DNA from: Pleurotus djamor
Taxonomy: Eukaryota > Basidiomycota > Agaricomycetes > Agaricales > Pleurotaceae
Direction of reading: 5' to 3'
Length of the DNA: 64,000 nt
NCBI GenBank assembly: GCA_029747585.1
Contig: JAPEVF010000125.1
Location: forward strand, 1 to 64,000
The position numbers and the translations under genes are program-made. Position 1 is the stretch's first letter. Every line of letters begins with the position of its first letter. The notes under the pieces are model-generated. The model did not search any database, was not told where the DNA came from, and worked only from the letters and a program-made list of their open reading frames with translations. Shown piece by piece: positions 1-12,523 of the stretch.

Positions 1-444
1 GCGTCCAATATTTCCTTTTCTCCTTATTTTTCTCGGAATATCCCTCATATGGATGAAATAATCCTCTGTCGTCATAAATATTCCGTCAAACTCTTCCGCT
101 TCTCTTGAGGACAGGAAAACAAACGGTTCGCACATTGAACGGCTGTACGTCGAGAGAAGCTCGTGAAACGCTTCTGCTGCTCCAAACGGACGGTCGCCTC
201 GGTCCTACGTACACTTGGTGCCTCGCTTAAACTCCTGGGGCACTGTTCAACTTTCTCACTCGTTGACCTCGACATTTGTTCACCTTTCACACCTCAGTGG
301 ACACCATCTCGACGCCATTCGACGTGACTAAAGAACGCAGCGCGGCTTCTGCGATTGCGCCATTGCTAGTCATAGAAACTTCGACAAGATCGTGGTGGAG
401 ATAAATTTAGAAGTTTTCCTGGTTCGCCATCGTTAGGCCGTAGG
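1..444. other. Upstream region of the left transporter gene
   Basis: No gene is supported here. The stretch is the 5' flank of the transporter starting at 445 and is repeated, inverted, at 44,723-45,166. Short open frames on the minus strand are present identically in both copies but show no domain, no codon pattern and no splice structure, so they are treated as chance. The inverted repeat is already running at base 1, so the outer arm boundary lies outside the window. Confidence 0.6.
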
Positions 445-3400
445 ATGTCGTTCAGACGGGGAAGGCAAATTGACGGTACTGCGCCGGGCTCAGGTGCTGT
501 CGGGTCGACGGGGATTGCTAGTTCAGTGGGCGGTGATACAGAAGGCCAGGAAGATGCAAGCGACCGTCTGGAGGAAAGTTCTGTCGGAATTACGACATGG
601 CACGCCAGGTCTTCGTTACTAGCCGCGACACGAAACGCCAACCAAAGCGTGCATGGCGACAAGCAGCCATCCATGAACGTGCCATCGAGCGATGATGAAC
701 TATTGGATGGCGACTTTCCTATAACTTTGATGAACAGAACTCCTTCAGGATCACCCAGCCCCAGTATTGGTCGGTCTAATTCGCAGAGTTCTCCTCAAGC
801 TTTACGCAGAGCAGGGTGAGTCTTCATCCAGATCTGATGACTTTTATTATTACGTTTCCTTCGGATTCCCCACACTCATACCCCTCCGCGGGGGTATTAG
901 CAATTTTTGGTCTACTATTTATTACCTACCATTCTCTAAACTTGACTGATCTTTGCCCCTTCTCTTCTCGGATCCCACTCACTCGTCCCAATGAACTGAA
1001 TGCCACCAATGACGCCGCCTACTATGATGACCTCCTTGCCCGGCTCCCTGCCTGTATCATTGACGCGCACCAGCCTTCTACAACCAAAATCATACTCTCC
1101 TTCTCTGAATGCGCCCATACCGCCTCACCAAGGTCACGAACAGCATGGACACACAAGCGACACCGTGGCGCATTCCCAGAAATCGATTCGCATGAACACC
1201 ATGCAGCTGTCCAATATGCTGCTTTCGCCTCGCTCAACGCAAGAGTATGGCTCATTACCGTCGCTGCCTCCTCGAGGCCCCGTAACGGAGCGTCGCTTCT
1301 CCGAAAATACATCCAAACCTGCCATCTCGGGTGATTCCTTCATTTTCCCTACTCCTGCGACCACCCCTTCAACTTCGGCTTTGGACGATCTTCCACCAAC
1401 TCCTCGAGCCCCTGCTCACCATGCGACCGCCCCGGTCTTGCCGACGGTACATACGACGTCCACCCCTGCACAACATGTCACCCAAGCCACTGCCACACCG
1501 TCCAGGTCCTCCACCGCAAAGTCACGGCCGTGCGGATCTCAGTCAGCCGAGGTATTGCCGTCCACTACGAGTACCACTCCAACTTCTCAGCGTGCTTCCA
1601 TCCCTGCATCCAACTTTGTCCCTGTTGATCCTTCCAGTCGCGGGCGCGTACCTCGTTCGAACCTTTCACGACCTTCTACACAGTCTTCTTCCCTCTCCTC
1701 TCTCGATTTCTCAACTGACACCGAAGCAAACGAACCCCGGATCTCATATACTTCGTCTCTGTCTCAGACCCCAGGATATCCGTCTACACTTTCTTTCTTC
1801 GATTCAGAGGGAAGCGATCCTGAGGTTGACGATGATGGCCGCGACGATTTGGGGAAAACGCCCACTCAACATCGCATGCAGCTAGATGATACTCCCGCCC
1901 CATCGGGTCTATCACTTTTACTTCGATCCTACTCGGCTGAGCGGGGAGAGGATACTGGTAAACGTGCGAGGGAAGGCGTCGCACGTGGGGAAGGTTTCAA
2001 AGTTAATGCTGGTTTGCCTTCGGATGCACCACCAACTATCACCTTCTCGCCACCCTCGGCTAGCTTGGCTTCCTTCGACAGGTCGTCAGGCTTCCTATCA
2101 ACTTCACGACCCTTTGACAAGGTTCAGCGAGGTGAGAATGTGGACGAACGTGTACCGTTACTCTCTGGTGCCTCGGATAACTACATCCCTAACTCATACA
2201 GCCAGTATGACTCCATTCCACAACTGCCTTCTCGTTCCCATTCGACCTCGAACCACCATTCACCTGCTACCAAAGGGTCATCTTTCGGCCGAATCTCCTA
2301 CTATATCGAAAGAGGACTCAGGGAGACGTGTAAGGAAGAAAACTGGAGGCTTGCAGCGAAGGCGCTTCCTGGCGTTCTTCTGGGGTGTCTATTGAACGTT
2401 CTTGATGGTGTCAGTTGTGAGTTCTATTCTTCGAGTTCTATTCCTCAGACTCGGGCGTCTATCCAATCATCCCGGCAATTATAATAAAAAATTCCCGGCT
2501 ACTTGAACGGAAACAGGTGCACGAATTGTTGGACGATCGGATCGTCATTGCTTTACTGCCTAGTTTGCTGAGACCCTGCTGTTTATTCATGAGTTTTCTC
2601 TACTTAGATGGCATGATCATATTTCCGTCATCTCCGCCTTTCTCGACCCATCAGGCATCTACACTTGGCGTATCCATGTTTTTCGTTTCTTGTTTAATCG
2701 CGCAAGTTGTGTACACCTTTGGAGGAAGTGGGTTCAAAGGTGCCAACGGAAGTATGATGATCGAGGTTGTGGTAGGTGATCGTCCGTCATTGAGAGACAA
2801 TCCATCGTTCTGATCTGTATTTGAAGCCGTTCTTTCATATCCTTGCGACAAGTATAGCGGAACAAATTGGAGAGGATCATCCAAAGGAGGTCATTGCGAC
2901 CACCCTTGTTGCGTATGCGCTCTCTTCCGTTCTCACAGGTTTGTGTCACCTGGTTTCTCTCATCCGTCCGTATCCTCAATCATGATCAGGTCTTGCCTTT
3001 TTCTTGTTGGGTGCCCTTCGCTTGGGCGTTATCATCGGGTTCTTCCCTCGTCACATTCTTGTCGGGTATGTCAATCTTTGTGTTTTGACATAGCTACACA
3101 GAAAAGCTCACTCCGACTATTCAGTTGTATTGGTGGCGTCGGCGCTTTCCTCATTCTTACAGGGTAAGAACAGTATACTTCTCCTGTCGTGCAAATAATT
3201 ACTCATGAGTTGTTCACTAACCTTAGGTTGACTGTGTCGACGCGCCTCCCTGATGATGACTTTGCGTTCGACCTCGAGACGCTTAGGTTCTTTTTNCGCG
3301 GATGGGCATAACCTCATGATGTGGACGATTCCTCTTGCTTTGGCGATTCTACTAAGATTTATTACCGCAAGGTGGAGAGGTGACATGGTGTTTCCTGCCT

Positions 3401-5950
3401 GTAACATTTCCTCTGTTTCCGAATGTGGTCCCTTGGAATCTGATCATCCATTATAGATTTCTTGATCATCCCAACCTTGTTCTACACCGTCGTACTGGCG
3501 GCGCGCTTCGACCTCGATACCTTGAGACATTCAGGATGGTTATTCGACGTCGGCACTGGCTCCGGAGCTTCCAATTTGAAGTGGTATTCCTTCTACTCTT
3601 ACCTTGGTTAGTTTTCGGCGCTCGGTATTCCGCGTCCAGTCGTGATGCTAATTTACTTGCTTCAGACTACCGTCTGGTTCATTTTGCCCCACTTTGGAAC
3701 ACGCTACCAACGCAATTCGCTTTGTAAGCTTTGGTGCATCAATGTGCTCAACGTGCTGCTGATTTCTCCCTTCTAATAATAGGCTGTTCTTCAACATTCT
3801 GCATCCGCCATTGAATGTGCCTGCACTGTGTAAGTGCATCCTCCTCGCAAACGTAACATATATTGACCCTGTTTCAGCTGTATCGTTGAATGAAGACATT
3901 GATACGAACAAAGAGCTTGTTGGACATGGCTATTCAAACCTACTCGCTGGCTTGCTTGGGACAGTGTACGTCCTTTCCACCTCAGACGGCTCCGTTCTAA
4001 CCGCCTGTCTTTAGTCCGAACTACCTTGTCTATGTGAACACTTTATTGTACGTCCCGCTCCGTAGCGCATCAACTATCTCTTCTCATCAACATTTCCAGG
4101 TTCTACCGCGTTGGCGGGAATACTAGAATTGCTAGTTTTCTTCTTGCTATCGCCACCGCTTTCCTGCTATTCATTGGGACAGGCCCGATCGCCTTCATAC
4201 GTGTGTTAATCAAGTATTCGACTTCTCGCTGTCTATTGATTTACCTACCTCAGCGGTGATGGTCGTCGGAGCTTTGATCTTCGTGCTTGGCCTCGATCTA
4301 GTGAAGGAAGCCCTATGGGATGCACGACATCGTGCTAGCCGGTAGGAAATTACTCGCTACTTTATTCTCCTTAGGCTCATTCCTTTTCCTAGGACTGAAT
4401 ACATCACGATCATTAGCATTATGATCTGCATGACTGCTTGGGATTTCGTCATTGGAGTCTTGTTTGGTATTGTGATGAGCTGTACGCACTGACCTTCTTC
4501 ATCGCCGTTGGAACCTTACGTCTCATTTCCGCAGGCTTCTTCTTTGTTATTCAAAATTCTCAGGTGCCCAGCATTCGTGCGCTTAGAAGTGGAGAGACAG
4601 CCATGTCCTCCGTGCGGCGGCCGAGTTCACAACGGGACTATCTGCGCGAAGTTTCGAAGCAGACTACAGTTATGCATCTTCAAGGTCAGCTTCCACGGGC
4701 TACGACAAGTATAGATTTTAACTTACCACCCCATAACTTTCACATTCCGTTGAACTTGTAGGGTTTCTCTTCTTTGGAACCATCGTGTCGGTGGAAGACT
4801 GCATCAGGGATATTATTGAGGGTGCCTCATGGCAACGCAACCCCGTCCGCTTCCTTGTTCTCGATTTGTCTCTCGTTGCAGGGATCGACATGTCTGCTGC
4901 CGAAGCTTTCGTGAGGGTGCACCGACTGGTCGCAACTAAACACGTCATATTGGTATTCAGTGGATTCGATGAGAAAGATGAAGTTGGTAAGGCGTTACAA
5001 ACTGTGGAGGTCCTCGGGGCGGATGGTGTAGAACTCTTCGAAACGTTGAACGACGCGTTGGAGTGTGAGTCTTTTCCGGACACGAGGCCTCTGAGCTTTC
5101 TGATTCTTGTGACACAGGGACTGAAAATGCATACTTGCGGGCGTGGTTCAGGGCTCATAAAACAGAACTTGCCATTCATGGTAGGCGCTCAACGTTTCTC
5201 CCAGAGCAATAAGCCTCCTGATGCACACAACCAACAGCGTTGCCTGGCCGCAGAGAAGCGGACGTGTTGAACCCCCACTCCCAGTCCTTTGCAGCCTCAC
5301 CCCGCTACTCACATCTACACGACGCTGGAAATCGCACGATCGCCAAAGCCCAAGGTAGGTTCATGTCTACTAATACCCAAGTCAACTTGCTTATTTGTCA
5401 CCTAGATTTCCAATCCCATCTTGGCGATGACCTAAATCTCCATGAATATGCTGAGCCTTTCGATGCATTGGTCAAAGCATTTTCATCGTACGGCGAGATC
5501 TCTCTCGAACAGTTTCAACCACTCCTTGCTCTTCTTCAACGAATATCCGTACCTGAAGGTCATGTCTTGTGGAAGCAGAATGAATCTCCTGATGGCATCT
5601 ATATCATCCATTCAGGAGTGTTGAGGGCTTCGTACGACTTTGGCGATCACACACCAACGCTTGCCGAGTCTATGGTTGCTGGGACTCTTGCTGGGGAGCT
5701 TACTGCTCTATCAGATACCCCCAGGAACGCCACAGTCGCTGCCGAGCGTCCATCAATACTTTGGCGACTCAGCATGTCCAACATGAGGGACCTCGAAAAA
5801 CATCACTCCGCCTTGTTTGGGCGATTCTGTCAGTTGGTATTGAAAGGTCAGTCCACTACCACCTTTCCCTTGGTGCAGTTTTTTGATTCTCCCTTAGTTG
5901 CGAAAGTTGATTACGACATCCTTCTGTCCTCAATAGCAACAAGAACGTAA
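445..5950 (+). CDS. VSB1: Vsb1-like SulP-family vacuolar transporter with STAS and cNMP-binding-like domains (left copy)
   Basis: Predicted multi-spanning transporter of the SLC26/SulP superfamily, resembling yeast Vsb1 (YGR125W), which is linked to vacuolar storage of basic amino acids; the substrate here is inferred. The start ATG at 445 opens a Ser/Pro/Thr-rich disordered tail of about 570 residues (exons 445-815 and 1074-2416). The membrane domain begins at exon 2608-2771 with motifs such as [11 protein letters not shown] and [11 protein letters not shown], continues through many short exons, and ends near [14 protein letters not shown] domain follows at about 4,780-5,070 ([19 protein letters not shown]). 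A C-terminal cyclic-nucleotide-binding-like domain lies at about 5,410-5,850 ([19 protein letters not shown]). The stop is at 5948-5950. An N at 3296 adds one base relative to the right copy and breaks the frame artificially. Its neighbour RhoGEF is convergent, with only about 185 bp between stops. Confidence 0.85.
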
Positions 5951-6134
5951 CGACTCTATTCTTTGCATTATTTCAATCTGTATTGTATCAGCATCCAAGC
6001 ATCCATCTCTTTTTCTTGTCACGCATTCAATGTCCATGTTGCCGAGCTTCGAACAAGTCACTTACGTGTATTTCTTTGTGCTGTGTATGAATCGATATTA
6101 TTGAAAAAAAAGGAGTAATGTATGGTAAGTCGTG

Positions 6135-9100
6135 TCAAGTGATGGATAAATACGGGTCTACACCATTCTGAACTTCCTGTAACACTTGTTTGAAACGGAG
6201 TGACCACCACCCGCGTTCTTCGCGCTCCCTCGAAACTGCATTGCCTCGCTCGCTGGACGTGAGTTGAATGGAGGGACTCTTCGGATGTGGTAGCCCGCTT
6301 GCCAGCAATGCCCGAATATTTGACTCAACCTCGAGGGAAGGAGGATCATGCCTGTGTGGCACTTTGAGAAAGCCGAAGGGTGGGGGTATTGACAACGCGC
6401 GAATAGTGAACTGCTGGCATTTCTGCAACGCCGACAACCAAGCGCAATGGTCAGCATTTTGATCCGGCATCGAGAATAGGAGTGTTGTGACGCTCGAGGT
6501 TGAATCTTGTGGATCTTGTGAAGGTACTTTGAACGATGCCGCATCTAGAGAGATGAGGTCTACTCTAATGGATACACCAGCTGTCGAGGGGTCAATACGA
6601 TGGATTAGCAGGTGGTGGAACGCCTTACCGTCATTAGAGCTCTTGGGGATTTCACAAACGTTGATCACCCGACCAAGGTTGGTGGTCCCCTCTCGGGAGC
6701 AAATGATCAAGTCAGTGAATAAGAACACATGAGCAAGTTCACTGCGAGACCCGGGATTCTTCTGCGTCTGGATTGATTCCATGTCCTGCGAGTCCCAACT
6801 GTCCGAAAGTGGTGATTTCAGTCGTGGGTTCCTCATGTTCGGCGTCAGTCGGTTGGCTGAGTGAATGTCGACGCTCGGAGGATACTGATCCATGACTGGT
6901 GTCAAGGGGAATGCTGATGAAGCTGAACTACAAGAATCGACTGAATACCCGGTTGCGGAAGAGGTCGTCGAGTCTGACCGCGCACGACGGGAGTTATCCC
7001 AACCGTTGATAGCCTCAACCAACCGGCTATTTCGTTGGGCGGGTTCCCATCTAGGAGTGAGTGTGGATGACTTAGTAACGGAGGAGTAGCCCTGGGTATC
7101 TGACGAGCAAGGCATAAGAGCTAGTGGTCCTTCGTGGAGCAACCGCCGATCCCTCGAAGCTAGATCAAAGCCCTGGGGGAGTCCCTTGACTCGTTTATTA
7201 ATGCCCTTCGCAAGTTCATATTCATCCTCCCGAATTTTGACTTCGGTCATAACCCGTATCATCAAATCAGTCGAATACCGCAAGGATAATGTCGAGATGT
7301 AGTCCGAGTGCGTCAACGGGGTGACTTCAAGCAATTTCTATCGGAAATGTGAGACGAAGAAGCGAGGAAGAGAGCATGAGCCTACCTCGAACAGGCTCGG
7401 GTATTGAGCCAACCTGCTGACTGGTTTCTCTAGTAACTCCACGAACGTCCACCCACGGCACTCAGGGAGCTCTTCCTGCATTTTGATGAACTCTGCCAGA
7501 TCGTTCCCTTCCTTGACTTGACGGTCAATCACTTCTTTAAGGTTACCAAGTCGGACGACATAAGGTTGGTAGACCTCGAGCCTGTGGACGAACGGCTTGA
7601 CGTTCTCAGCAAAACGCTCGACGATAGGATACTGCGCAGTTCGAGATCGCTGGATAGTGTCGTTGAGTTGAGCATGCAAGTGAACGATATCATCAAGCCA
7701 ATCAAGCAACTTCGCCAGTTCCAGCGGAACGCCAGCTATCCACGTCCTACTATCTTTGAGCCGGAGGGGTGAAATGAATAGACTCATTACACAACGAAGA
7801 AGGGTAGTGTACTCCTTCTCCGTTTCGCAAATTTCATAGATAATCTGTTGTCGAGATATTTCTTGCTGGCCATGACGCCGTACGAGCACCTCTCGCACTT
7901 CGAGGGGAATATCGGAAGCCCAGCTCAATGTCTCCGTTGACTCGGATTTACTTGCATATGAGTCGGATTTCTGGGCATCAGGGACATCGTGGGTTTCATC
8001 CTCGTAGATGGAAGCTTCACTTTGACTGTAATGCAGTTTGACGGGAGGAGACGGGGGCGATGGAGGCGACGACACTCGTGTGTTACGTGGTTCAGGTTTT
8101 GCAGGGAACCGAGGCCGCGGGATGTTAGAGGAAGCGCTATACTGTCCGGCATTCTTCTTGGAACCATCAGGCCGGCTAATTTGTCGGAACAGCGACTCGG
8201 CCCCAGTGCTCAGCTCGTTGTAATCGCCATCGTTCCAAGGTTGACAATGGTCCAGGGTCGATAAGTCGCTATCAGCATTCGAGACCTCGCCAGTGCTGTG
8301 AGACTGCCTAATTTGCTCCGAAGAAAGGGCCACATCTTTAGGTGCTTCGTATACTGATTCCGGAGATGACGCATTGTCAGAGCTGGCGGCTTCTTCAGAA
8401 CCCGTCCGGTCATGGCTTGCTTGAGTAGAAGGCGGGAAGGTATCATGCAAAGCCTTAGGAGTAGAGACATAAAACGCAGACATTCGTTTGGAGGTAAACT
8501 CGGAAGCATTGGTAACATTCTTGACGACAGGTGAGCGAGACTGAGAACGAGCTAGATGAGATTTTGGGGTCCCAGTCAACTGTGGAGCAGGTGATCTCAG
8601 AGTAGGAGCGGAGTGCTTTTGATCGATCAAACGTCGCAAGTCAGAGGCAGCGGCTTTGGGTGTTAGCTGAACAGAAAGACCATGCTGTGAGTCGGAAGAC
8701 TGAGCAGTTCCCACATAAGGCATATCGCCAGAGCCACTTATAGCTAGACATTGAGGTTCGGAATCGCTAGGAGCTCGATCAGAGGAGGAAGTAAGATCGC
8801 CGTGTTGAAGTCCAAGGCCACTGACAAGGTTGAGGAGAGCCTCACGTCGCTGTTGGTGAGAATCATCATCGTTGCGTCGAGAGGGTCTTTTAGACTCTTC
8901 TACAGGGTCTGAACGTTGCTTTTCGGGGTGATGATCTTGTTGTGAGCGTCTGCCTTGGGGTGACATACACTGATCCTTGACACCCTGGCGGGGAACCGAG
9001 GATGATCGTTGGTTTCGTTCAGGAAATGCCAGTCCAAGGCCAACAGCAGGACGGTGACGAGATTTGCGACGGGGGCTTAGGGTGGAAGGCGGGGTTTGGG

Positions 9101-10279
9101 AGGCTCCCTGCCTCCCTCTATTAGAAGAAACAGGTACCCGGGACCTTCGCCCATCAGCTTCACTGTCCGAGCTCGAAGACACAGCCAGATTCTCGACGTT
9201 AGCGACGATGAGTCGTCTTTTGTCCCTGCTGGCCAGCTCGTATCGATATTCCAAGTCAGATTCATCGGTGCTAGCATAGAGGTCATGGTAAGGCAGCTCG
9301 GTCTGATCCATGTGGCGCCTCGGTTTGTCCATTGTCTTGTGAAAACGGGGAAGGGACGATGGTAAAGCAGAACCAGGTGCCTTGGAAATTTGTGGGGTGG
9401 CCAAAGAAGAGCTCGCTGATGACTTTTCTGGAAGCGGCGCGCCAGGATCAGTGCAAGACCGATTGCGGTAACCAAATCGCGTTTCATTCATCAATTCCTG
9501 GTAAAAGTCAATAAAATTGTGGTTGAGAATAGTTGGATACACACATCTTGGGGAAGATTCCGCGAAGGTCGGGTATTCGTATTCGAGGAACGTTGAGCAA
9601 AGTGGTTTGGTAAGGCAGCCGCATTTTGCACGGGAGAAGATTTCGCCATTGGTGACCTAAGAGCAGACTTGAGCACAGATTTGGGCAGAGACGCCATATG
9701 ATGCGGTGTCGTCTTTTCGGCAGTCTTCGCTGAGTGTTTTGGTGTCTTGGGGGTGTAATGAACAGGAATAGCATCAGAGGGGGACGAAGAAGTGTAAAAG
9801 TCCATAGCAGAAGCAGAGCGTTGGGAAACCGAGGGCAAAGGGAGGTTGGGGGAATTCACATGGGAAGAGCCGGGCACAGCAGCGCTTCCTCGCGAAGGCG
9901 GCCGCGTCATCTTATTTATTGTATCCCTCAGAGAAGGCAGTAGATTACTCTCCAAAGTCGGGATCCCCATTTGAGCCTGCGGGGTGTTTCTTGAAGAGTG
10001 CGCGGTCCTAGACTCCGTTTCCACGCTATCTTTCGCAGATACGTTCCCAGTGTGTTCCATCGTAGACCAAGATGAAGGATTCGACGTTGGGAAGTCAGTC
10101 GGCTCGTCATAGACAACCCGCCGTGACTCTTGGTAATGCAGGTTGGCAGCAGCAGCATAATGTGAAGGAGGCAGAAAGTCTGGCGTTTGGCGTGGAGTAC
10201 TAGCAGTGTTACTTTCGTATTTGGCGGGCGGAATTGGCGACCTAGACTTGCTCCGCAACGACGGACGACGAAGAGGCAT
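6135..10279 (-). CDS. Dbl-family RhoGEF with DH and PH domains (left copy)
   Basis: Likely guanine-nucleotide exchange factor for a Rho/Cdc42-type GTPase, acting in polarity or septation. The model has three exons, 10279-9545, 9497-7386 and 7337-6135, with introns of 47 and 48 nt, all phase 0, giving 1349 residues. Residues 1 to about 790 are Ser/Pro-rich and disordered, with proline runs near PPSPPSPPVKLHY. The DH domain covers about 794-1000, starting RQQIIYEICETEKEYTTLL and containing KPVSRLAQYPSLFE, the conserved region that contacts the GTPase. A PH-like domain follows at about 1000-1250 (AHVFLFTDLIICS). The ATG at 10279 was chosen because it is conserved in the right copy (34884). The divergent neighbour starts at 10531, so about 250 bp serve both promoters. 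The specific Rho target cannot be read from the sequence. Confidence 0.88.
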
Positions 10280-10530
10280 GATGGTGGTTACTGCTAAGAT
10301 CCACGGGCGCCCCGAGGGCGCCTGTAGCCTTGCAAAGCGTCGACCACGTGGCAACTCGTCTATAGACCAACTCATTGTCCACATGCCTGTCGTCGCATCG
10401 ATGCTGCGTGTATCGCCGCCAAACGCAATCAGATCAATGCTTGTGCGGTGCGGACAATGCGGCTTGTCCCCGCAGTACAAATAGCGAGGTGTGTGCTAGG
10501 CGAGGAGCACTCAGCCTTCAATTACCAGCG
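10280..10530. promoter_or_regulatory. Shared divergent promoter region (left copy)
   Basis: This 251 bp lies between the starts of the RhoGEF (minus) and the short unknown gene (plus). It contains a GC-rich dyad at about 10,308-10,327 in which gggcgccccgagggcgcc can fold back on itself. The corresponding right-arm region (34,633-34,883) keeps the same elements with a few small indels. Promoter function is inferred from the gene arrangement only. Confidence 0.45.
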
Positions 10531-11049
10531 ATGACCGCGAAAGAACAAGACCCAGCTCAGGCTCAGTGTGTATCAAGTGCTCTTTTATTCGCTCAGCCAG
10601 ACACTGATCTCAGCAATAGCTCTGAATGCATCCCAATGGACGATCTCGACGCTTCAAACGAGTTTTCTACCGTCATATCCAATTCACGTCGTCCTATAAC
10701 GTGGGGATCACCAATTCGCCTCCTACCACTCCAAAATCAGCCGTCTCAAGTCATCACCATAGATGCAGACAACGCATTATCTATGCAGTCCGTTCTTCCA
10801 TCCTCTTACCTTGCTATTGGGAGCTCGGAGAACAATGGCACCACCAAATATACTCTTGTGCGGAAGCCACGCCGGTATCGTGTACGACCTACCCCAACTC
10901 AGCCGTTCAGTCGGCCGACACTCGCTCAGAAATATCGAAGAGCATGGTCACATATCCTCCCGGCTCAAGGAGCACCTGCGGACGAGGTCGAAGAAGACAC
11001 GCGGTTTGCATTACGAGTCAGAAAACACAAACGACAAAGGCAGACGTAA
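10531..11049 (+). CDS. Short protein of unknown function (left copy)
   Basis: Single-exon frame of 172 residues starting MTAKEQDPAQ. The N-terminal half is acidic and Ser-rich. The C-terminal half is basic, with KPRRYRVRP, a conserved-looking PFSRPTLAQKYRRAW stretch and a terminal RVRKHKRQRQT that could act as a nuclear localisation signal. I do not recognise the family. Coding is supported by the right-arm copy (34632-34117), where the frame is kept despite substitutions and a one-codon deletion. An upstream in-frame extension exists, but it overlaps the shared promoter and differs between copies, so the ATG at 10531 is preferred. Confidence 0.6.
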   Translation: MTAKEQDPAQAQCVSSALLFAQPDTDLSNSSECIPMDDLDASNEFSTVISNSRRPITWGSPIRLLPLQNQPSQVITIDADNALSMQSVLPSSYLAIGSSENNGTTKYTLVRKPRRYRVRPTPTQPFSRPTLAQKYRRAWSHILPAQGAPADEVEEDTRFALRVRKHKRQRQT

Positions 11050-11340
11050 ACTACGTTTTCCCTTTGAATGTGCTCTCGCGTTAGCAAGAATATATATTTC
11101 CGCCAGACTCCCTCATCCTTAGAACATGTAACTTGTTCGCTCGACGGTTCCCTCACGAGCCACACCCTCGAATTTATCTGACATATCAGTGGGCCCGAGC
11201 TTTCTTTGGAGTCCCTTTCTTGGCCTAGTATCGTACATAAGTCACCATGGACAGCACTATGCGGCCACCGCCAATAGTCTCAATATTCATATTCCTTGGA
11301 CAATCTTGCCCGAAACCCTCCATTGAGTTCCCCCATCGAA

Positions 11341-12164
11341 ATGCTTGAATCTACTCCTAGTACTCAACCGTCGTCTGAAGATGCCCCCAAACACACCTTC
11401 GTCGATCGTCTTACTCCTCCCCCAATGTCCCCTTCTGTAGTCGGTGAGCCAACTTCCTCCCTATGCCTCTGCTTCCAGACTAACCCAAAGACTTTACCAG
11501 TAAGGATTACACTTTCTTTGAGTACCAGAAGCTTCGCAATCCCGATGCGGACAGCGAACACGTCACCGTGGACTGGGGCTGCACAGTGTATGTATACGTA
11601 GCTGGCGCCAATCCAGACAGCCCTAGCTTTGCTGAATCCGGCGGGATGGTACACGTCCTTCTCGTTCACCGAGGAAACCTCGACCCCCTTTTGTTGCACA
11701 GAGGTCAAGACGTGAAGCTCTTTGTCAAGCCCGAAGCAGGCTGCGCCGTTCCTGTACGCCAGCTGCCTACCTATTCCACGAAGGACGGCGAAAACTGGCA
11801 AAGTATGTACGGTGTACCAAATCCGTCTCAAATTCAGTGACCCAATATGGCCTGTGTAACAGTGAAAATCAAGTATCGTGAAAGGATACAGATGTTCGGC
11901 GACAGCGGAAATACTCTAGAACCCTTTGAAGCTGAATACGTTCATGAATATCAACTAGAGAAGATGGAACAGACGGGTGAAGCGTCCAGCGATCAAATTC
12001 AACTCTACTTTGGACCGAATTCTTCTTCCAAAGTATGGCTATACACTCTAAGCGTAAATACGAAGGCTGATCCGTTTTCTGATGACAGTGGCAAACACCA
12101 AGGGAGCTCAACGGTCTATCTGTTCTACACTGGTCAGATCCAGGGAAGTCCCCTCTGCAAATGA
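11341..12164 (+). pseudogene. Orphan-family gene with an apparent frameshift (left copy)
   Basis: A three-exon gene of a family I do not recognise. Exon 1 starts MLESTPSTQPSS at 11341. A GTGAGC donor follows near 11,446 and an acceptor near 11,502. Exon 2 encodes KDYTFFEYQKLRNPD and the core GGMVHVLLVHRGNLDPLLL..GQDVKL. A second intron lies at about 11,802-11,870, and exon 3 ends in GQIQGSPLCK at 12164. Relative to the right-arm relatives, the run before AATGTCC has five Cs instead of six and one CGT codon is missing. The missing C puts exon 1 out of phase with exon 2. This could be a real mutation or a homopolymer sequencing error. The core motif, including VRQLP, is shared with the gene at 33007-33457. 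Confidence 0.5.
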
Positions 12165-12212
12165 GTGAGTACAGTTGCAATGGCTGGGTCAATGTCATTC
12201 TAAAATTCTTTT

Positions 12213-12449
12213 TCAACTGTCCAACAGCGTTTGAAGTAAAAGCTGTGAGTACTTCCGATGCTTTGCGTCGTTCACGATTCCTAACAGATAGCCGACATCT
12301 AGAGGTTTGACAGTACCATCGCAAAGTCCACCATACCAGTCACCATAGACCTGGGATCTTAGCTCGGAAATCAGCGCATACGGGGCTGGGATATACGCAT
12401 GCTTCAGTCGTTGAAGATAGTGGAACCCAAGTAGCCACACGAGTGCCAT
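12213..12449 (-). CDS. Possible short protein or gene fragment
   Basis: A 78-codon frame starting MALVWLLGFHYLQRL, with YGDWYGGLCDGTVKPLDVGY in the middle. It is not present in the right arm, so it lies just inside the single-copy spacer. Composition looks protein-like, but no family is recognised and no splice or conservation evidence was found. It may be the 3' part of the gene upstream at 12524-12943 or a decayed fragment. Confidence 0.25.
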   Translation of the reverse strand: MALVWLLGFHYLQRLKHAYIPAPYALISELRSQVYGDWYGGLCDGTVKPLDVGYLLGIVNDAKHRKYSQLLLQTLLDS

Positions 12450-12523
12450 GTCGTTTCAAATGATAGCAACGTTCCCAACAACGATATGATCTTCTCGCTT
12501 TAAAAGTTTCAGCTAATATGGAC

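Larger units (their letters stand above)
1..12200 (+). repeat. Left arm of a >12 kb inverted repeat
   Basis: This stretch is matched in reverse complement by ~32,950-45,166. Paired landmarks give a constant coordinate sum: 72/45095 (45,167), 445/44722 (45,167), 5950/39215 (45,165), 9542/35621 (45,163) and 11049/34117 (45,166). The small drift shows only short indels. Coding sequence differs by a few percent, with more change and small indels in introns. At the inner end (from ~11,340) similarity continues but becomes patchy, with deletions and a local duplication on the other side. The outer end is cut by the window start. Confidence 0.95.

Noticed and set aside
1..674. Open frames of 72 and 102 codons on the minus strand, present in both arms
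   Set aside because: They are conserved only because the arms are duplicated. They overlap the transporter promoter and first exon, have no domain and no splice context.
10375..10530. In-frame N-terminal extension of the short unknown protein
   Set aside because: It crosses the shared promoter, is Cys/His-rich without pattern, and its start region differs by indels between the arms.
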